Assembly (NCBI GenBank): GCA_030683105.1
Contig: JAUXMZ010000035.1
Location: forward strand, 62,001-126,000
DNA length: 64,000 nt
From: Burkholderiales bacterium
Lineage (GTDB): Bacteria > Pseudomonadota > Gammaproteobacteria > Burkholderiales > SG8-41
Reading direction: 5' to 3'
Position 1 is the stretch's first letter; every line of letters begins with the position of its first letter. A program made the translations under genes and the position numbers. The notes beneath the pieces were generated by a model. It did no database searches. It was not told the origin of the DNA and saw nothing but the letters and a program-made list of their open reading frames with translations. This document shows positions 30,602 to 40,296 of this stretch, piece by piece.

Positions 30602-31600
30602 CTAGGCCGTCAACGCGCCGCGTTGTTTTCCACGCGCGACGAGCTCGGCCGCCAGCCGGATCGCCTCGATCAGGCTGCCGACCTCGGCTTGGCCGGTGCC
30701 GGCAAGCTCGAGCGCCGTGCCATGATCGACGGAAGTGCGGATGATCGGCAGCCCGAGTGTGACATTGACGCCCGAACCGAAGCTCGCGTATTTAAGCACC
30801 GGCAACCCCTGGTCGTGATACATCGCCAGCACGCAGTCATAATGTTTAAGCCGTTCGGGATGGAACAGGGTATCGGCGGGCAGGGGGCCGATCAGATCGA
30901 AACCTTCTGTACGCAACGCCGCGAGCACCGGGGCGATGACGTCGATTTCCTCGCGCCCCAGATATCCGCCTTCGCCGGCGTGCGGATTGAGGCCTGCAAC
31001 CGCAATCCGCGGCCGCGCGATCGCAAAGCGCTCGATAAGATCGCGCTGCACGATGCGCAGTGTTTGCTCCAGGCCTTCCCGGGTAATGCCGCCGGGGACG
31101 TCTTTGAGCGCGAGATGGGTGGTGGCAAGCGCCACCCGCATGCCGCCGCCCGCAAGCATCATGACCACCCGCGGTGTCGCGGTGCGCGCGGCGAGAAACT
31201 CGGTGTGCCCGGTGAACGCAAAACCGGCGTCATTGATCACGCCCTTGTGCACCGGTGCCGTGGCCATGGCATCGAACAGGCCGCTGCGACAACCGTCTGT
31301 GGCAATTTCGAGCGTTCGCAGCACGTAGGCGCTGTTAGCCGGGTCGGGTTTGCCGGCCCGCGCCGGAACCGCCAGTTCGACATGCCGAATCAGAAGCTCG
31401 CCGGAATCCGCCTGCACCGGGGCGCCGTGCGAAAATTCGGTGATTTTCAGCGGTTGTTTCAGTGCCTGGGCGCGCGCTAGCAGCAATTGCCGGTCGGCAA
31501 TGACGACGATGCGCGCCGGCAGGCTGTGCTGTGCCAGCATGACGCACAAATCAGGACCGATCCCGGCGGGTTCCCCCGCGGTAACGGCAATGACAGGCAA
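30602..31600 (-). CDS. pdxA: 4-hydroxythreonine-4-phosphate dehydrogenase
   Basis: PdxA oxidises 4-phosphohydroxy-L-threonine in pyridoxal phosphate synthesis. Visible elements are TAGEPAGIGPDL at the N-terminus, the metal-binding FTGHTEFLA, and GLNPHAGEGGYLGREE, YHDQGLPVLKY and LGLPIIRTSVDHGTALELAG, all conserved in the family. It is 332 residues long, starting at a TTG (31600) with no in-frame ATG upstream. It lies 110 bp downstream of surA. Confidence 0.96.
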   Translation of the reverse strand: MPVIAVTAGEPAGIGPDLCVMLAQHSLPARIVVIADRQLLLARAQALKQPLKITEFSHGAPVQADSGELLIRHVELAVPARAGKPDPANSAYVLRTLEIATDGCRSGLFDAMATAPVHKGVINDAGFAFTGHTEFLAARTATPRVVMMLAGGGMRVALATTHLALKDVPGGITREGLEQTLRIVQRDLIERFAIARPRIAVAGLNPHAGEGGYLGREEIDVIAPVLAALRTEGFDLIGPLPADTLFHPERLKHYDCVLAMYHDQGLPVLKYASFGSGVNVTLGLPIIRTSVDHGTALELAGTGQAEVGSLIEAIRLAAELVARGKQRGALTA

Positions 31601-31710
31601 ACTGGAGTTTGAGCGTTGGATGACGCGTTACCTAGGTCGTGCAATTAGCGCCTAGTGTAAAGCAAGCGCCCGCACTCATGTGGCAAGGGGTAACAGGCCC
31701 TGAACCAGAG

Positions 31711-33063
31711 CTATTTTTCCTCGAGCCGGATATCGATGAATGACCGGTCGCGCAACTGCCGCACCCACTCATGATAGGCCTCGTCCGATTTGCGCTCACG
31801 CAATACCTGGCGGGCTGCAAGGCGTTGCCGTTCCTTGGACATGTCCTCGTTGCGCCGTTCCATCACCTGGATCACATGCCAGCCGAACGGCGAGCGCACC
31901 GGCGCGCTGATGTCACCGGGTTTCAGCGCGTCCATGGCCCGCTCGAACTCCGGCACCGTGTCGCCGGGCGACAGCCAGCCCAGTTCGCCGCCTTTGACGG
32001 CGCTGCCATCTTCCGAATGCACGCGCGCAAGCTCGGCGAAGTCGGCCTTGTTTTCGAGCCGTTCCTTAAGCGCAAGGAGCCGGGCGCGCGCGTCATTTTC
32101 GGAGACCAGTTCGTTGGTTTTGATCAGGATATGCCGGGCGCGGGTCTGCTGCACGATTACCGGAGAGGTGGCGCCGCGCTGGTCGTTAAGCTTGAGTATG
32201 TGAAAGCCGTTGGCGCTGCGCAAAACGGGGCTGAGATCGCCGATGCGCATGGGCTTGAGCGCATCGATGTAGATCTCCGGCAGGCGCGCTGACTCCCGCC
32301 AGCCCAGCAGCCCACCCTGCAGCGCATCCGGCGCTTCCGAGAAGGCTGCGGCGACCTGGCGGAAATCCGCCCCGCCCTTGAGTTGTGCGAGCGCCTGTTC
32401 GGCGCGGCTTAGACGCTGCTGAATCTGCTCGGGGCTGGCATTTTCCGGCACGACAACCAGAATATGCGACAGGTTGAATTCGTCACCCTTGCCCTCCTGC
32501 GCCTGCTGGGTCTTGATGAAATTATCAATTTCCCCATCAGTGACCACAATTTTATTGTCGACTTCCCGTTCGCGCAGACGCGCCATCACGATCTCGTTGC
32601 GGATGTCTTCGCGGAAACTGGCAAATGGGACGCCGCCCTTTTCTATCGCCGTGCGCAGATCCGCCAGGGAAAGCCGGTTTTCCTGTGCGATACGGCCAAT
32701 CGCGCGCTCGAGCTCCGTATCGTCGATGCGCAATCCAGTCACCTTCGCATGCTGAAGCTGGACGCGGTCGCTTATCATGCGGTCGAGGATCTGGCGTTCG
32801 AGCACGGCCTCTGGCGGTGGCGAGGTCCCCTGCTGCTGCAGCTGCCGTTGTGCAATCTTGATGCGCTCCGCAAGGTCGAGACGGGTGATCACCTCGTCAT
32901 CGATCACGGCGACGATGCGGTCAATGCTGATAATCTGTCGCGGCTTCTGAGTCTGCGCGGCCGCCGGATTCAGTGCAAGCACGCAGGCAAGGACTGCCGC
33001 TGTGCAGTGGGGAAAATGCTTATACAAGGATATGGCCTGATCTGTTGGTGAGAAAATGATCAT
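31711..33063 (-). CDS. surA: Periplasmic peptidyl-prolyl isomerase/chaperone SurA
   Basis: SurA escorts outer-membrane proteins to the BAM complex. A signal sequence (TAAVLACVLALNPAAAQ) is preceded by a long polar N-terminus. A SurA N-terminal chaperone domain (IDRIVAVIDDEVITRLDLAERI) is followed by two parvulin domains, with LSHILVVVPENASPEQ and RARHILIKTNELVSENDA, and a C-terminal helix. It is 450 residues long from the ATG at 33063, 5 bp after lptD, an important client of SurA. Confidence 0.95.
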   Translation of the reverse strand: MIIFSPTDQAISLYKHFPHCTAAVLACVLALNPAAAQTQKPRQIISIDRIVAVIDDEVITRLDLAERIKIAQRQLQQQGTSPPPEAVLERQILDRMISDRVQLQHAKVTGLRIDDTELERAIGRIAQENRLSLADLRTAIEKGGVPFASFREDIRNEIVMARLREREVDNKIVVTDGEIDNFIKTQQAQEGKGDEFNLSHILVVVPENASPEQIQQRLSRAEQALAQLKGGADFRQVAAAFSEAPDALQGGLLGWRESARLPEIYIDALKPMRIGDLSPVLRSANGFHILKLNDQRGATSPVIVQQTRARHILIKTNELVSENDARARLLALKERLENKADFAELARVHSEDGSAVKGGELGWLSPGDTVPEFERAMDALKPGDISAPVRSPFGWHVIQVMERRNEDMSKERQRLAARQVLRERKSDEAYHEWVRQLRDRSFIDIRLEEK

Positions 33064-33068
33064 CAAAA

Positions 33069-35366
33069 TTAACGAAATGGCAGATAATAATCCTCGGCCC
33101 GCTGAGGCTGGCTGTACTGGTGGCCATAGCCGCTGATATTACGCCGTAATACATCCAATGGGTTAGAGCCGATACGCGACACGCCGTTCAATTCCAGCTG
33201 CAGAAATATCGACGTCGAGACCTCCTGCGTGGCCGTCACAAAGCGGTGCGCGACAGCGCGGAAGACCCAGCAGCCACCGTTATATTCAACCCCGGCCAGT
33301 GCCTCGACCGTGCGCTTGTCCAGCACTGAATAGTTCCAGCGGCCGACGGCGGACCACTGGCTGGACAGCGGCCATTGCGCCGAGATGTCGGTTTGCTTGA
33401 GCACGTCTGCGGTGTGGCGGTAAGTCAGATTAAGGACTTTGCCGGGCTGCGGCTGATAGCGCGCGCCGATGTTCGCCCGCTGCGTTTGCGACAGATCGGT
33501 GTTGTATTGCCAACCGCCTTCCGCGGTCCAGTACGGAGCGACGGTGCCGCTGACGGCGGCGAGCAGGTCGGATGTCGATCGCTGGGCGGAGCGCGGCGGC
33601 ACTCCCGGCAGCGTCACCTCCTGCGGCCGGAAATAATAGCGCTGGGCTACGCCCACGCGCAGTCGTTCGACGCCATTGTCGGCGTTGAGGAAGCGCGAAG
33701 TAACACCCAGCGTGACCTGGTTGGCATCGTTGATGCGGTCGTACCCGCTGAACTGGTTTTCGGAATAAATCGTTGCGAAATTGATGTCCTGCAATCCGCT
33801 CTCGAAGTTTGGTATCCGGCTTTGATCCCGGTACGGGATATAAACGTAGTAGAGCTTGGGTTCCAGCGTCTGCGTCAGGCGCTGTCCGTAGGCGCTGGTG
33901 TCGCGTTCGAGCACCAGGCTGCTTTCGGCACTGAAAATCGGTACTGCACGTGACGTATTGGGTAAAGTAGTGGTGTTTTTATCGAGCGCGTAATGCGCAA
34001 GGTTTACGCCGATTTTTGGCGTGACATAAGCGTATGAAGTTTGCAGCGGCAGACTCAGGCTGGGGTACGCCATGTAGCGCTGGCCGTTGACCAGGGTGGG
34101 GTGATTGAAATCGACAAAATTGCCGACAAAATCAAAGTCGCTGCGCAGAATATTCTGGTTGTAGGCGGTCAGCATCAATTGCGGCTGGCGGGTATAGGGT
34201 GAAGTGATTGGCGCCAGCGGGTCGACCTGCAGCGTCTGCCAGCGTTGCACCAGTGCGCTAAAGCCATAGGTCCCTCCCTGGCCCCAGGTTCCGCTGCGCG
34301 AAAGCGAGCCCTGGCGGGGCAACACCGTTTGCGAAGTCACGGTGGACAGGGTCGCGAGATCGGTGAAGTACTTGTCGTCCGAGACTGTCTGCAAATCGAG
34401 CGCCCCGTCCCAGCCATAGGGCAGTGCCTGCGAATGCTTGAAGAAAACACCGCTGCGGTCCAGGCGGGCGAGATTATCGTTGGGCAAATATTCAACCTGG
34501 AGCTGCCCGTTGTAGCGTGGATCGAGATAGCGGAATTCGGTGTTGAGCTGCACGCCGCGTTTGGTCATTATGCGCGGCGAGATCGTGGCATCGCGATTGG
34601 GAGCGATATTCCAGTAATACGGCAGCGTAAATTCAGCTCCGCTGGTGCTCGTGCTGCCGTAAGTTGGGGTGAGGAATCCCGATTTGCGCTCCTGGTGCAG
34701 CGAGAACGACAGGTAGGGCGAGTAAAAAATCGGCACGCCCATGAACACGATGCTTGCATCGCGCGCCACGCCGAGGTCGTGGTCCTTGTCGATCAGCAGG
34801 TCCCGGGCGCGGATGAACCAGTCATCATTGCCCGGCGCACAGGTCGTGTATTGCGCCATTTGGGCACGGTAGAGCCTGGGCCCTTCAAACAGCAGGCGCT
34901 CAGCTGAGCCGCGAGCGTCGGTCGCGGCGAACGGCGGGAAGCCGGCAACAGGCGGAGCAACCGGGGCCGCCGGGGTGAGCGAGTAACGCGACTTGTCCAT
35001 GAAACCGCGCTCTGTTTCAAGGTTAAAGTGCAGCCGGTCACCTTCGGTTACGTCGCCGCGCTGATCGATACGCACATTGCCCACAGCGGTGATCTCGTCT
35101 TCCGGCTTGTCATAACGCAGCCAGTCGGCAAATATGGCCTTGCCGCGCTTGCGCAGCCTGACGTCGCCCTCAGCCTCGGTTTCCCTGTCGTTACGCCCCC
35201 GGAGGTTGTCAGCCTCGATGAACAAGGGCACCGCATCGGTGTTGGAGGGCGGGATCAGAATGAGCGAGGGTTGAGATTTGAGTGTAAGCCCCTCCTGGGC
35301 TGCGGCAGCGAGCGGCAACGCGCACAAGACAGCCAGCGTGACGCGCATTATTCGGAACGTATGCAT
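33069..35366 (-). CDS. lptD: LPS-assembly protein LptD
   Basis: LptD is the outer-membrane barrel that inserts lipopolysaccharide into the outer leaflet. A signal peptide (LAVLCALPLAAAAQ) precedes the N-terminal beta-taco domain (LFIEADNLRGRNDRETEAEGDVRLRK...), which resembles LptA. The remainder is barrel, with typical motifs TPTYGSTSTSGAEFTLPYYWNIAPN and a C-terminal GGCWVFRAVAHRF containing the conserved cysteine. The 765-residue length fits. Head of lptD-surA-pdxA-rsmA, divergent from amgK. Confidence 0.96.
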   Translation of the reverse strand: MHTFRIMRVTLAVLCALPLAAAAQEGLTLKSQPSLILIPPSNTDAVPLFIEADNLRGRNDRETEAEGDVRLRKRGKAIFADWLRYDKPEDEITAVGNVRIDQRGDVTEGDRLHFNLETERGFMDKSRYSLTPAAPVAPPVAGFPPFAATDARGSAERLLFEGPRLYRAQMAQYTTCAPGNDDWFIRARDLLIDKDHDLGVARDASIVFMGVPIFYSPYLSFSLHQERKSGFLTPTYGSTSTSGAEFTLPYYWNIAPNRDATISPRIMTKRGVQLNTEFRYLDPRYNGQLQVEYLPNDNLARLDRSGVFFKHSQALPYGWDGALDLQTVSDDKYFTDLATLSTVTSQTVLPRQGSLSRSGTWGQGGTYGFSALVQRWQTLQVDPLAPITSPYTRQPQLMLTAYNQNILRSDFDFVGNFVDFNHPTLVNGQRYMAYPSLSLPLQTSYAYVTPKIGVNLAHYALDKNTTTLPNTSRAVPIFSAESSLVLERDTSAYGQRLTQTLEPKLYYVYIPYRDQSRIPNFESGLQDINFATIYSENQFSGYDRINDANQVTLGVTSRFLNADNGVERLRVGVAQRYYFRPQEVTLPGVPPRSAQRSTSDLLAAVSGTVAPYWTAEGGWQYNTDLSQTQRANIGARYQPQPGKVLNLTYRHTADVLKQTDISAQWPLSSQWSAVGRWNYSVLDKRTVEALAGVEYNGGCWVFRAVAHRFVTATQEVSTSIFLQLELNGVSRIGSNPLDVLRRNISGYGHQYSQPQRAEDYYLPFR

Positions 35367-35430
35367 CGTGGGGGGGAGGTGGATCGGAGCGAGGTGCTAA
35401 AATCGCACAAATTTCCCATTTAGGCAACCG

Positions 35431-36438
35431 TTGACCGTGCATAATGATCAGCGCCTGGATCTGCTGCAGAATTGGCTGGCCCGGCGATTTGCAAAAGACT
35501 CGTTTTCATTGACGCCGGCGTCCGAGGATGCCAGCTTCAGGCGCTATTTTCGCCTATCCGCCGAAGGACGGTCGTGGATCGTCATGGATGCGCCGCCCGA
35601 GAGCGAAGACTGCCGCCCTTTCGTGAGTGTTGCCACCCTGATGCGGGCGGCGGGGTTGAATGTGCCGGAAGTCCTGGCGCAGGATCTTGACCGCGGCTTC
35701 CTGCTGCTCACTGATCTGGGCGCCACGACGTATCTCAAGGCGCTCAATGAGGCCAACGCCGACGAATTGTTCGGTGACGCAATCGAAGCGCTGCTCCGGC
35801 TGCAGCTTGCCAGTCGCCCCGGGGTGCTTCCCGCTTATGATGAGGCCCTGCTCCAGCGCGAGCTGGCGCTGTTTCCGGAGTGGTACATCGGGCGTCATCT
35901 GGGCGTAACGCTGAGCGCCGAACAGCGCCGCGCCCTGGCGGAGATCACGGCGCTGATCGTTGGCAACAATCTCGAGCAACCGAGCGTGTTCGTGCATCGC
36001 GATTACATGCCGCGCAATCTGATGGTGTCCGATCCCAATCCAGGGGTGCTCGATTTCCAGGACGCAGTATTTGGCCCGATTACTTATGATGTCGTGTCCC
36101 TGTTCAAGGATGCGTTCATAAGCTGGGATGAGGAACGCGTGCTGGACTGGACGGTGCGCTACTGGGAAAAAGCCGGACGAGCGGGTCTGCCGGTCAATGC
36201 GGATTTCGGCCAGTTCTATCGTGGATTCGAATGGATGGGCCTGCAGCGTCATCTCAAAGTGCTGGGCATATTCGCGCGCATCAATTACCGTGACGGCAAA
36301 CCCGGCTATCTGGCGGACACGCCGCGTTTCGTGGGGTATGTACGGGCAGTGTGCGCGCGCTATGCTGCGCTGGCGCCGCTGGCCCGCCTGTTTGACCAGA
36401 TGGAGAACCGGAACGCAACTGCCGGTTACACGTTTTAG
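35431..36438 (+). CDS. amgK: N-acetylmuramate/N-acetylglucosamine kinase (AmgK-type aminoglycoside phosphotransferase fold)
   Basis: AmgK phosphorylates MurNAc and GlcNAc at C1 in the peptidoglycan recycling route that bypasses de novo UDP-MurNAc synthesis. The 335-residue APH-fold protein has the catalytic loop [13 protein letters not shown] and the metal-binding [23 protein letters not shown]. Its partner murU follows 10 bp later, and its position divergent from lptD is the known arrangement. The start is TTG at 35431 with TAGG six bases upstream; GTG at 35437 is an alternative. Confidence 0.9.
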   Translation: MTVHNDQRLDLLQNWLARRFAKDSFSLTPASEDASFRRYFRLSAEGRSWIVMDAPPESEDCRPFVSVATLMRAAGLNVPEVLAQDLDRGFLLLTDLGATTYLKALNEANADELFGDAIEALLRLQLASRPGVLPAYDEALLQRELALFPEWYIGRHLGVTLSAEQRRALAEITALIVGNNLEQPSVFVHRDYMPRNLMVSDPNPGVLDFQDAVFGPITYDVVSLFKDAFISWDEERVLDWTVRYWEKAGRAGLPVNADFGQFYRGFEWMGLQRHLKVLGIFARINYRDGKPGYLADTPRFVGYVRAVCARYAALAPLARLFDQMENRNATAGYTF

Positions 36439-36448
36439 GCCAGGTCGA

Positions 36449-37129
36449 ATGAAAGCGATGATACTTGCGGCGGGACGTGGCGAGCGCATGCGTCCGCTGA
36501 CCGACCACACGCCCAAACCGCTGCTGCCGGTGGCAGGCATGCCGCTGATTGCATGGCAGATTCATAAGCTGGTGCGGGCGGGAATTTCCGAGATCGTGAT
36601 CAATGTGTCCCATCTTGGCGCCATGATCGAGACCGCATTGGGGGATGGCGCGCAGTACGGTGCGCGCCTGGCTTACTCCCATGAAGGCGAAGCCCTGGGA
36701 ACCGCCGGCGGCATCGCCTACGCATTGCCGCTGCTGAGCGGCGAACCGTTTCTGGTGGTCAATGCCGACGTATTCAGCGAGTTTGACTACGCCCGCCTGG
36801 TGGCAACGGCAGCCAGCCCGTCGCACGCGGGTATTCTTGCGCACCTGGTGCTGGTCGATAATCCTGCGCATCATCCGGCAGGGGATTTCTGCCTTAGCCA
36901 GCAACTGATCGCGGCAGAGGGCGGACCGCGCCTGACGTTCAGCGGTATCGGGCTTTACCACCCGGCGCTGTTTGCCGCCATCGACCGCGGAGCGAAGTTT
37001 CCGCTGGCCGCGCTGTTGCGCGGACCGATTGCTGAGGGCAAGGTAAGCGGCGAGCATTACCCGGGGCGGTGGTTTGACGTTGGCACGCCCGAGCGCCTGG
37101 CCGCGCTCGAGCGGCAGTTGAGTCAATAA
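36449..37129 (+). CDS. murU: N-acetylmuramate alpha-1-phosphate uridylyltransferase
   Basis: MurU transfers UMP to MurNAc-1-phosphate, giving UDP-MurNAc in cell-wall recycling. It is a nucleotidyltransferase with [27 protein letters not shown] at the N-terminus, [16 protein letters not shown], and the metal-binding Asp in [11 protein letters not shown]. The 226-residue length is that of MurU rather than of longer GlmU/RmlA proteins. The ATG at 36449 is 10 bp after the amgK stop. The upstream open frame is a shadow of amgK. Confidence 0.92.
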   Translation: MKAMILAAGRGERMRPLTDHTPKPLLPVAGMPLIAWQIHKLVRAGISEIVINVSHLGAMIETALGDGAQYGARLAYSHEGEALGTAGGIAYALPLLSGEPFLVVNADVFSEFDYARLVATAASPSHAGILAHLVLVDNPAHHPAGDFCLSQQLIAAEGGPRLTFSGIGLYHPALFAAIDRGAKFPLAALLRGPIAEGKVSGEHYPGRWFDVGTPERLAALERQLSQ

Positions 37130-37130
37130 C

Positions 37131-37559
37131 GTGGATCCGGAAGCGGTCAAAGAGGCGCTGGCAATCGATCCGGATTGGGAGGCCGCGGCACGGCAAGCCT
37201 GGCGAGCCGCGATGGAGCTTGCCGTGTGGGGCGATCTCAGGTCATCACGCCTCGGGGCAACTGCCCGGCTTAGAAAACGCGTGCTCGAAGCAGGGGAAAG
37301 ACTAAAGAGCCTGGTTGCCGATCGCGCCTGGATACCACATCCCCGCGAGCAGCTTAAAAACGCCCTGGCTTCCGCCCTCAATCTTCGCGACTGCCTTAAC
37401 GAACTCGAGCGCGCAGCCGGCAGCATCGATGGCGGCTGCGATCTTGAGGCCTTTCGGACGGACCTTGAGTCGCTGCGGCGGGTCATAGAAAAAATCGGGC
37501 CGCTGGAGCACAGCTGGGCGCAGCTGCTCGATGCCCAGTACCTCGCGGACGACGATTGA
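37131..37559 (+). CDS. Conserved-looking hypothetical protein between murU and pepP
   Basis: A 142-residue, probably all-helical soluble protein starting at GTG 37131, one base after the murU stop. It is rich in Ala, Leu, Arg and Glu, with heptad-like stretches (LRKRVLEAGERLKSLV and LESLRRVIEKIGPLEHSW). It has no signal peptide, transmembrane helix or recognisable motif. Tight spacing suggests co-translation with amgK-murU. I do not recognise it. Confidence 0.65.
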   Translation: MDPEAVKEALAIDPDWEAAARQAWRAAMELAVWGDLRSSRLGATARLRKRVLEAGERLKSLVADRAWIPHPREQLKNALASALNLRDCLNELERAAGSIDGGCDLEAFRTDLESLRRVIEKIGPLEHSWAQLLDAQYLADDD

Positions 37560-37619
37560 CATGCTTGCGTTCAGCCTCCCGGCAACGTCTAATTACCAGT
37601 TTCAGGAATGGGTATACCA

Positions 37620-38930
37620 ATGAGCGAAACTAGCATCTATGCGCGCCGCCGTTCCCTGCTCGCGGAACAGATGAAAAACGGAGTGGCGGTCATCCCCACC
37701 GCGCCCGAGCGCATGCGAAACCGCGATGCACATTACCCGTTCCGTTTCGACAGCTATTTTTATTATCTGTGTGAATTCAGGGAGCCTGAAGCAGTGCTGG
37801 TGGTTGTGGCCGGAGAACAGCCGAAAAGCCTGCTGTTCTGCCGGGACAAGCATCCCGAGCGCGAAGTGTGGGAGGGCTTCCGGTACGGAGCCGCCGCGGC
37901 CAAGGAATCATTTGGTTTCGATGAGGCGTATTCGATCACCTTGCTTGACGAGATGATGCCCGGATTGCTGGAAAACCAGGCCTCGCTGTTCTGCCATCTC
38001 GGCAGCGACAGCGCCTGGGATGCGCGGGTGGTCGGATGGGTAAATGAGGTGCGTAACCGCGCCCGCAGCGGAGTCACGGCGCCTCGTGACATCATGGATG
38101 TGCGCGCCCTCCTGGATGAAATGCGGGTGATCAAGAGCACGGAGGAAATAGCTGTCATGCGGCGGGCGGCAGAGATTTCAGCCGGTGCGCATCGGCGCGC
38201 GATGCAGGCGGCGCGACCAGGGCGCACCGAATACGAAATCGAGGCGGAATTGCTGCATGAATTTAGGCGGTGCGGCGCGCAGGCTCCGGCTTACACGCCG
38301 ATTGTGGCGGCCGGCGCCCATGCCTGCGTTTTGCACTACGTAGAAAACGCGGGCGCGCTCGTTGACGGCGATCTGCTGTTGATCGACGCCGGTTGCGAGC
38401 TGGATGGCTATGCGTCGGACATCACCCGCACTTTTCCGGTGAATGGAAAATTCAGCGGTCCGCAGAAAGACGTCTATCAGCTGGTGCTGGCGGCGCAGGC
38501 GGCAGCGATGGCCGAAATCAGACCGGGCAACACCTGGGATAAGCCGCACGAGGCGGCGGTGGGGGTTCTGGCGCAAGGATTTGTCGATCTGGGCCTGCTA
38601 ACCGGCAGCGTCGAGCAGGCTATAGAAACCGAAGCCTACAAGAAATTTTACATGCACCGCACCGGACACTGGTTGGGGCTGGATGTTCACGATGCCGGTG
38701 AATACAAACGCGATGGCCGGTGGCGCGAACTGCAGCCGGGCATGGTACTGACGGTGGAACCCGGCTGTTATATTCGCGCCGGCGATGGCGTGCCGGCTCA
38801 ATTCGTCGACATCGGCGTGCGTATCGAGGACGATGTTGTGGTTACGGCAAACGGGCACGAAGTGTTGACCCGCGCCGCGCCGAAAAGCATCAACGAAATT
38901 GAAGCCCTGATGCGGTCCCGGAATGAATGA
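37620..38930 (+). CDS. pepP: Xaa-Pro aminopeptidase (aminopeptidase P)
   Basis: PepP removes N-terminal residues before proline. It has the two-domain pita-bread layout: N-terminal creatinase-like domain (about 1-170) and the dimetal catalytic domain. Ligands are visible as LLIDAGCELDGYASDITRTF (two Asp), MHRTGHWLGLDVHDAG (His), VLTVEPGCYI (Glu) and DIGVRIEDDVVVT (Glu). About 436 residues from ATG 37620; AGGA is about 12 bases upstream. An ATG four codons earlier (37608) has no usable ribosome-binding site. Overlaps ubiH by 8 bp. Confidence 0.95.
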   Translation: MSETSIYARRRSLLAEQMKNGVAVIPTAPERMRNRDAHYPFRFDSYFYYLCEFREPEAVLVVVAGEQPKSLLFCRDKHPEREVWEGFRYGAAAAKESFGFDEAYSITLLDEMMPGLLENQASLFCHLGSDSAWDARVVGWVNEVRNRARSGVTAPRDIMDVRALLDEMRVIKSTEEIAVMRRAAEISAGAHRRAMQAARPGRTEYEIEAELLHEFRRCGAQAPAYTPIVAAGAHACVLHYVENAGALVDGDLLLIDAGCELDGYASDITRTFPVNGKFSGPQKDVYQLVLAAQAAAMAEIRPGNTWDKPHEAAVGVLAQGFVDLGLLTGSVEQAIETEAYKKFYMHRTGHWLGLDVHDAGEYKRDGRWRELQPGMVLTVEPGCYIRAGDGVPAQFVDIGVRIEDDVVVTANGHEVLTRAAPKSINEIEALMRSRNE

Positions 38931-40083
38931 TGCTGCGGATGTTGTGATCATAGGCGGCGGGCCGGTTGGTGCGGCGCTGGCGCTGGCGCTGTCCGGCAGC
39001 GGACTGGAAGTGACGCTGCTCGAGGCGCGCCCCGCCGGCGAGCGCGCCAGTGATCCGCGGCCGCTCGCATTGTCGTACGGCAGCCGGCTGATACTCGAGC
39101 GCCTGGGTGTCTGGGCGGCGCTCGCGCCTGTGACCGCGATCGATCGCATCCACATTTCCCAGCAAGCCGGTTTCGGGCGCGCGGCGCTTACCGCCGCCGA
39201 AGCCCGGTTGCCCGCGCTCGGGTATGTTGCCGATTACATGCAACTGCACGCGACATTACACAACGCACTGCAAGACCGGGGGACGGCGCTGCGCTACATA
39301 ACCGGTGCAAACGTGTCTGCAATCCGCGATGTTGAGGCGGTATCTGAAGTTGAGTTTACGGCGGGCGGCGTTCAGCAGTCAGTGAGAGCGAGGCTGGCTG
39401 TCGCCGCTGACGGTGGTGCGCTCGATGGGGTGGCCGACATGCGCAGCGTTGATTACCGGCAGTCTGCAGTGACGACCCGCCTGCATAGTGAGTTGCCGCA
39501 TCGCAACACGGCATTCGAGCGGTTTACCAGCGGCGGGCCGATTGCGTTGCTGCCATCGGGCGATGATCTGGCGCTGATCTGGAGCGCGGAACATGAACAG
39601 GCGCAAGCGTTGTGCGGGCTCGCGCCGGCCGAATTTGTGGCACAGCTTGAGCGGCATTTCGGCAAACGCCTGGGTGCCCTGGCCATCGAGGGTAAGCGCT
39701 CATTGTTTCCGCTGGCGCTGCGCTATGTAACACAGGTCACGAAAAAGCGAGCGATTCTCATTGGCAACGCGGCCCAGACGCTGCACCCGGTGGCGGGCCA
39801 GGGCTTTAATCTTGGCTTGCGCGACGCCTGGGAGTTGGCGGAGGAAGCGCTGCGTAGTGGCCGCGAGGCGCTTGGCGAACCGGGAATGCTTAAGGCCTAC
39901 GCTGCGCGGCGCCGTCTTGACCGCGGTGGCGGCATTTGGTTTACAGACTCCCTGGTCCGGATGTTTTCCAACGATATCGCGCCACTCAGGGCTGCGCGCG
40001 GCGCAGGCCTTGTGCTGCTCGGCTGCGTCCCTCCGCTGAAAAATTTCGTTGTGCGCCGTATGACTTTCGGTGCGCGCGGCTGA
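38923..40083 (+). CDS. ubiH: 2-octaprenyl-6-methoxyphenol hydroxylase (ubiquinone biosynthesis FAD monooxygenase)
   Basis: A class-A flavin monooxygenase of ubiquinone ring hydroxylation. Elements are the N-terminal ADP-binding VVIIGGGPVGAALALALSGSGLEVTLLEA, the DG motif ARLAVAADGGALDGVADM, and the second FAD motif ILIGNAAQTLHPVAGQGFNLGLRDAWELAEE. The conserved Asp of a GD motif is Asn here (GNAAQTLHP), as often seen in UbiH. It is 386 residues long. It is coupled to pepP by overlap, the usual pepP-ubiH pairing. UbiF/VisC paralogues cannot be fully excluded. Confidence 0.9.
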   Translation: MNDAADVVIIGGGPVGAALALALSGSGLEVTLLEARPAGERASDPRPLALSYGSRLILERLGVWAALAPVTAIDRIHISQQAGFGRAALTAAEARLPALGYVADYMQLHATLHNALQDRGTALRYITGANVSAIRDVEAVSEVEFTAGGVQQSVRARLAVAADGGALDGVADMRSVDYRQSAVTTRLHSELPHRNTAFERFTSGGPIALLPSGDDLALIWSAEHEQAQALCGLAPAEFVAQLERHFGKRLGALAIEGKRSLFPLALRYVTQVTKKRAILIGNAAQTLHPVAGQGFNLGLRDAWELAEEALRSGREALGEPGMLKAYAARRRLDRGGGIWFTDSLVRMFSNDIAPLRAARGAGLVLLGCVPPLKNFVVRRMTFGARG

Positions 40084-40179
40084 ATGCGGGGTTTAGTGTG
40101 TAATGAAGCAAAGACTCTGCGTGAAATCTTTTTGGTAAGCGCCTACTTTCGCTAGCAGTTCTTTTTTCATGGCGCCTTG

Positions 40180-40216
40180 GCACAGCTTATGCCTGTGCAT
40201 TTGTCACAGTACTGTG
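40180..40216. promoter_or_regulatory. Two tandem palindromes upstream of dusB-fis
   Basis: GCACAG-N7-CTGTGC (40180-40198) is followed by the perfect 12-bp palindrome CACAGTACTGTG (40205-40216). On the minus strand both begin TGCACAG, about 20 bp apart, roughly two helical turns. They lie just upstream of the candidate dusB promoter, so a dimeric regulator binding in tandem is plausible. The half-site differs from the LexA box. Confidence 0.5.
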
Positions 40217-40236
40217 CAAAAAATAGGCGATTTTGC

Positions 40237-40265
40237 TTTTCATGCAGCAGCACAGCGTTTACAAT
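40237..40265 (+). promoter_or_regulatory. Candidate promoter of dusB-fis
   Basis: TTTTCA (40237-40242), a 17-base spacer and TACAAT (40260-40265) give a predicted start about 25 bp before the dusB ATG. The -10 is good and the -35 weak. Confidence 0.4.
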
Positions 40266-40296
40266 TACGCCCTTTCTCAAACAATAAAAGTACCCG

